In this document: positions 33,310-34,483 of the stretch, one piece after another
Layout of the letters: each line of letters opens with the position of its first letter
Numbering within the stretch: position 1 is the first letter of the stretch
From: Saprospiraceae bacterium
GTDB lineage: Bacteria > Bacteroidota > Bacteroidia > Chitinophagales > Saprospiraceae
NCBI GenBank assembly: GCA_030729925.1
Contig: JANQWK010000061.1
Span: 1 to 34,483 of the forward strand
Reading direction: 5' to 3'
Length of the DNA: 34,483 nt
Made by a program: the position numbers and the translations under genes
The notes under the pieces: model-generated
Told to the model about the DNA's origin: nothing
Seen by the model: the letters and a program-made list of their open reading frames with translations, nothing else
The model's database searches: none

Positions 33310-34483
33310 CTAATAAGTTCCCTCGTAGCCGTAATCAAAACGACCGCCCCTGCCATCGGGTCGCAACAGCATCTGTTCGCCCTGTGTCCGTTGCAACCAT
33401 TCGAAAAGCGCCGTTCGCAGGCCGGAGGCCACTTCCTTGTATTCGGGGTTGCGAATGAGGTTATTCATCTCCCAGGGATCTTTTTCGATATCGTACAGCT
33501 CGTTGACATCCCAAATCCCGTGGTACCGGATATATTTATACTTGGGGGTTCGGACAGCGTGCACGGTAGGTGTCTGCGGAAAAGGTCGCTCCCAGAAATA
33601 CTCATAATAAATGGTGTCCCTGTCGAAATCCCCGGTTTGCCCCTCCAGGAGGGGCAAAAACGACTTGCCATCGAATTGGGGATGGGGCTTTAAGCCTGCG
33701 ATATCCAAAATGGTAGGGCCAATGTCAATGTTTTGGACAGGTTGCCGAATCGTCATGCCCGGAGATGAATTACCCGGCGTCATAACCAGCAGCGGAACCC
33801 GCATAGACTCTTCGTAAGCATGGCGTTTGTCTATCAGACCATGCTCTCCAAAAGAAAAGCCATTGTCGCCCATATAAATGAAAGTAGTCTGATCTGCCAG
33901 ACCGTTATCCTCCACGTAGCGAATGATTTCCCCTATGCTCTCATCCACCCCCAGCAGGGTCTCGCAATAAGCCCGATAAAAATCATCGAAGCCAATTTGG
34001 CCGTGATACATATAATCTACCCCATGCCAGCTATATCGCTGTCGCTTTACCCATTCGGGGACATCCGCATAATTGTAGTCGGCCGCAGCGGGACTTGCCC
34101 GCTCATGACCGGGGGGAAACATACTCGGTGGATACGCGGGTGCTTCTGCTGCGTACCGTCCCAGGTGATCGGGATCTGCCATAAACTCAGCATGCACCGC
34201 CTTGTGCGACACATACAGGAAAAATGGTTTGGAAAGATCTCTGTTTTCCAAAAAATCCAGCGCGTAATTGGTAACCGCGTCGGTCACGTAGGTACTGTCT
34301 GCAGGGGTTTCCTCCTGGCCGTTGACATTAAAAACGCTGTTCCAGTATTTTCCCTGTCCGGTAAAACTCGCCCAATAATCGAAGCCCGGACGGGGATCAT
34401 TCTTGTGTTCGCCCATGTGCCATTTGCCTACGAAACCAGTCTGATACCCCTGTTGCTGTAAAAACTCCGGAAAAAACCGGGTA
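33310..34483 (-). CDS. Sulfatase (alkaline phosphatase superfamily), N-terminus off window
   Basis: The frame is open from the right edge, 22 codons beyond the first visible Met, so at least 390 residues are seen and the start lies outside. The visible part begins FLQQQGYQTGFVGKWHMG, with the active-site Lys and His. It continues with VSHKAVHAEF, the metal pair DNGFSFGEHGLIDKR, and the C-terminal block RTPKYKYIRYHG ... ELYDIEKDPWEMNNL. The FGly-forming CxPSR motif would be upstream, out of view, so activity cannot be judged. Such enzymes desulfate algal or animal polysaccharides. It is convergent with the fusion gene (10-bp gap). Confidence 0.93.
   Translation of the reverse strand, partial: TRFFPEFLQQQGYQTGFVGKWHMGEHKNDPRPGFDYWASFTGQGKYWNSVFNVNGQEETPADSTYVTDAVTNYALDFLENRDLSKPFFLYVSHKAVHAEFMADPDHLGRYAAEAPAYPPSMFPPGHERASPAAADYNYADVPEWVKRQRYSWHGVDYMYHGQIGFDDFYRAYCETLLGVDESIGEIIRYVEDNGLADQTTFIYMGDNGFSFGEHGLIDKRHAYEESMRVPLLVMTPGNSSPGMTIRQPVQNIDIGPTILDIAGLKPHPQFDGKSFLPLLEGQTGDFDRDTIYYEYFWERPFPQTPTVHAVRTPKYKYIRYHGIWDVNELYDIEKDPWEMNNLIRNPEYKEVASGLRTALFEWLQRTQGEQMLLRPDGRGGRFDYGYEGTY

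Noticed and set aside
8789-34483. Functional link between the SUMF1-like protein and the sulfatase
   Set aside because: They are about 23 kb apart, and the SUMF1-like protein has lost one catalytic Cys, so it is unlikely to activate the sulfatase.
1-34483. CRISPR array, tRNA, rRNA, insertion sequence or prophage
   Set aside because: I found no spaced repeat series, tRNA-like cloverleaf, transposase motifs or phage genes on either strand by eye; a tRNAscan or ISfinder run would settle small or degraded cases.

Overview
The window looks like a chromosomal segment of a Bacteroidota bacterium, most likely of the Saprospiria type (Lewinella or Haliscomenobacter relatives). The evidence is roughly 50-55% GC by eye, almost no Shine-Dalgarno sequences, TAnnTTTG-type -7 boxes, a type IX secretion (T9SS) C-terminal sorting domain, HYR-like secreted repeats, Bacteroidota-style lipoproteins, and a Cys-type CcmE. 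The genus is an inference. I see no tRNA, rRNA, IS element, phage gene or CRISPR array. Coding density is high: the largest gene-free gaps are 245 bp (5286-5530) and 254 bp (13173-13426).

Layout. Positions 1-5285 (minus) hold the first 1761 codons of a giant secreted Cys-rich multidomain protein that runs off the left edge. Positions 5531-10276 (plus) hold a TolB/PD40-repeat amidohydrolase and a formylglycine-generating-enzyme-like (SUMF1 fold) protein. Positions 13172-10278 (minus) hold a cryptochrome/photolyase-family protein followed by a pentapeptide-repeat / beta-sandwich / TIR protein. Positions 13427-14347 (plus) hold a YkuK-like RNase H-fold protein and a gamma-glutamylcyclotransferase-like protein. 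An FtsE-like ATPase (15032-14352, minus) diverges from a cytochrome c maturation cluster: ccmE, ccmF, a DUF2520-type Rossmann protein overlapping ccmF by 4 bp, and two small proteins (15142-19751). Uridine kinase (minus) diverges from a CNT nucleoside transporter (plus) at 19755-21744, a plausible nucleoside-salvage pair. Then come a DinB-like protein, a second secreted amidohydrolase, and the tRNA/ribosome pair mnmA-rimM (minus).

The right third is largely envelope-related: an RlpA-like DPBB-SPOR protein, a cohesin-like lipoprotein, an OmpA-family lipoprotein, an M43 metalloprotease with a T9SS tail, and a DUF6438-type protein. It ends with a 1011-residue kinase / M23 / class-III aminotransferase fusion and, convergent with it, a sulfatase cut by the right edge.

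The items most worth follow-up are the pentapeptide-TIR protein with an intact putative NADase glutamate, the three-domain fusion with metal- and PLP-binding motifs intact, and the CXXXY CcmE paired with an unusually long CcmF carrying a duplicated periplasmic module. Several proteins also have changed catalytic residues: the FGE-like protein, the RlpA-like protein and the photolyase-like protein. I see no clear multi-gene system that I would call new; the novelty candidates are individual proteins.
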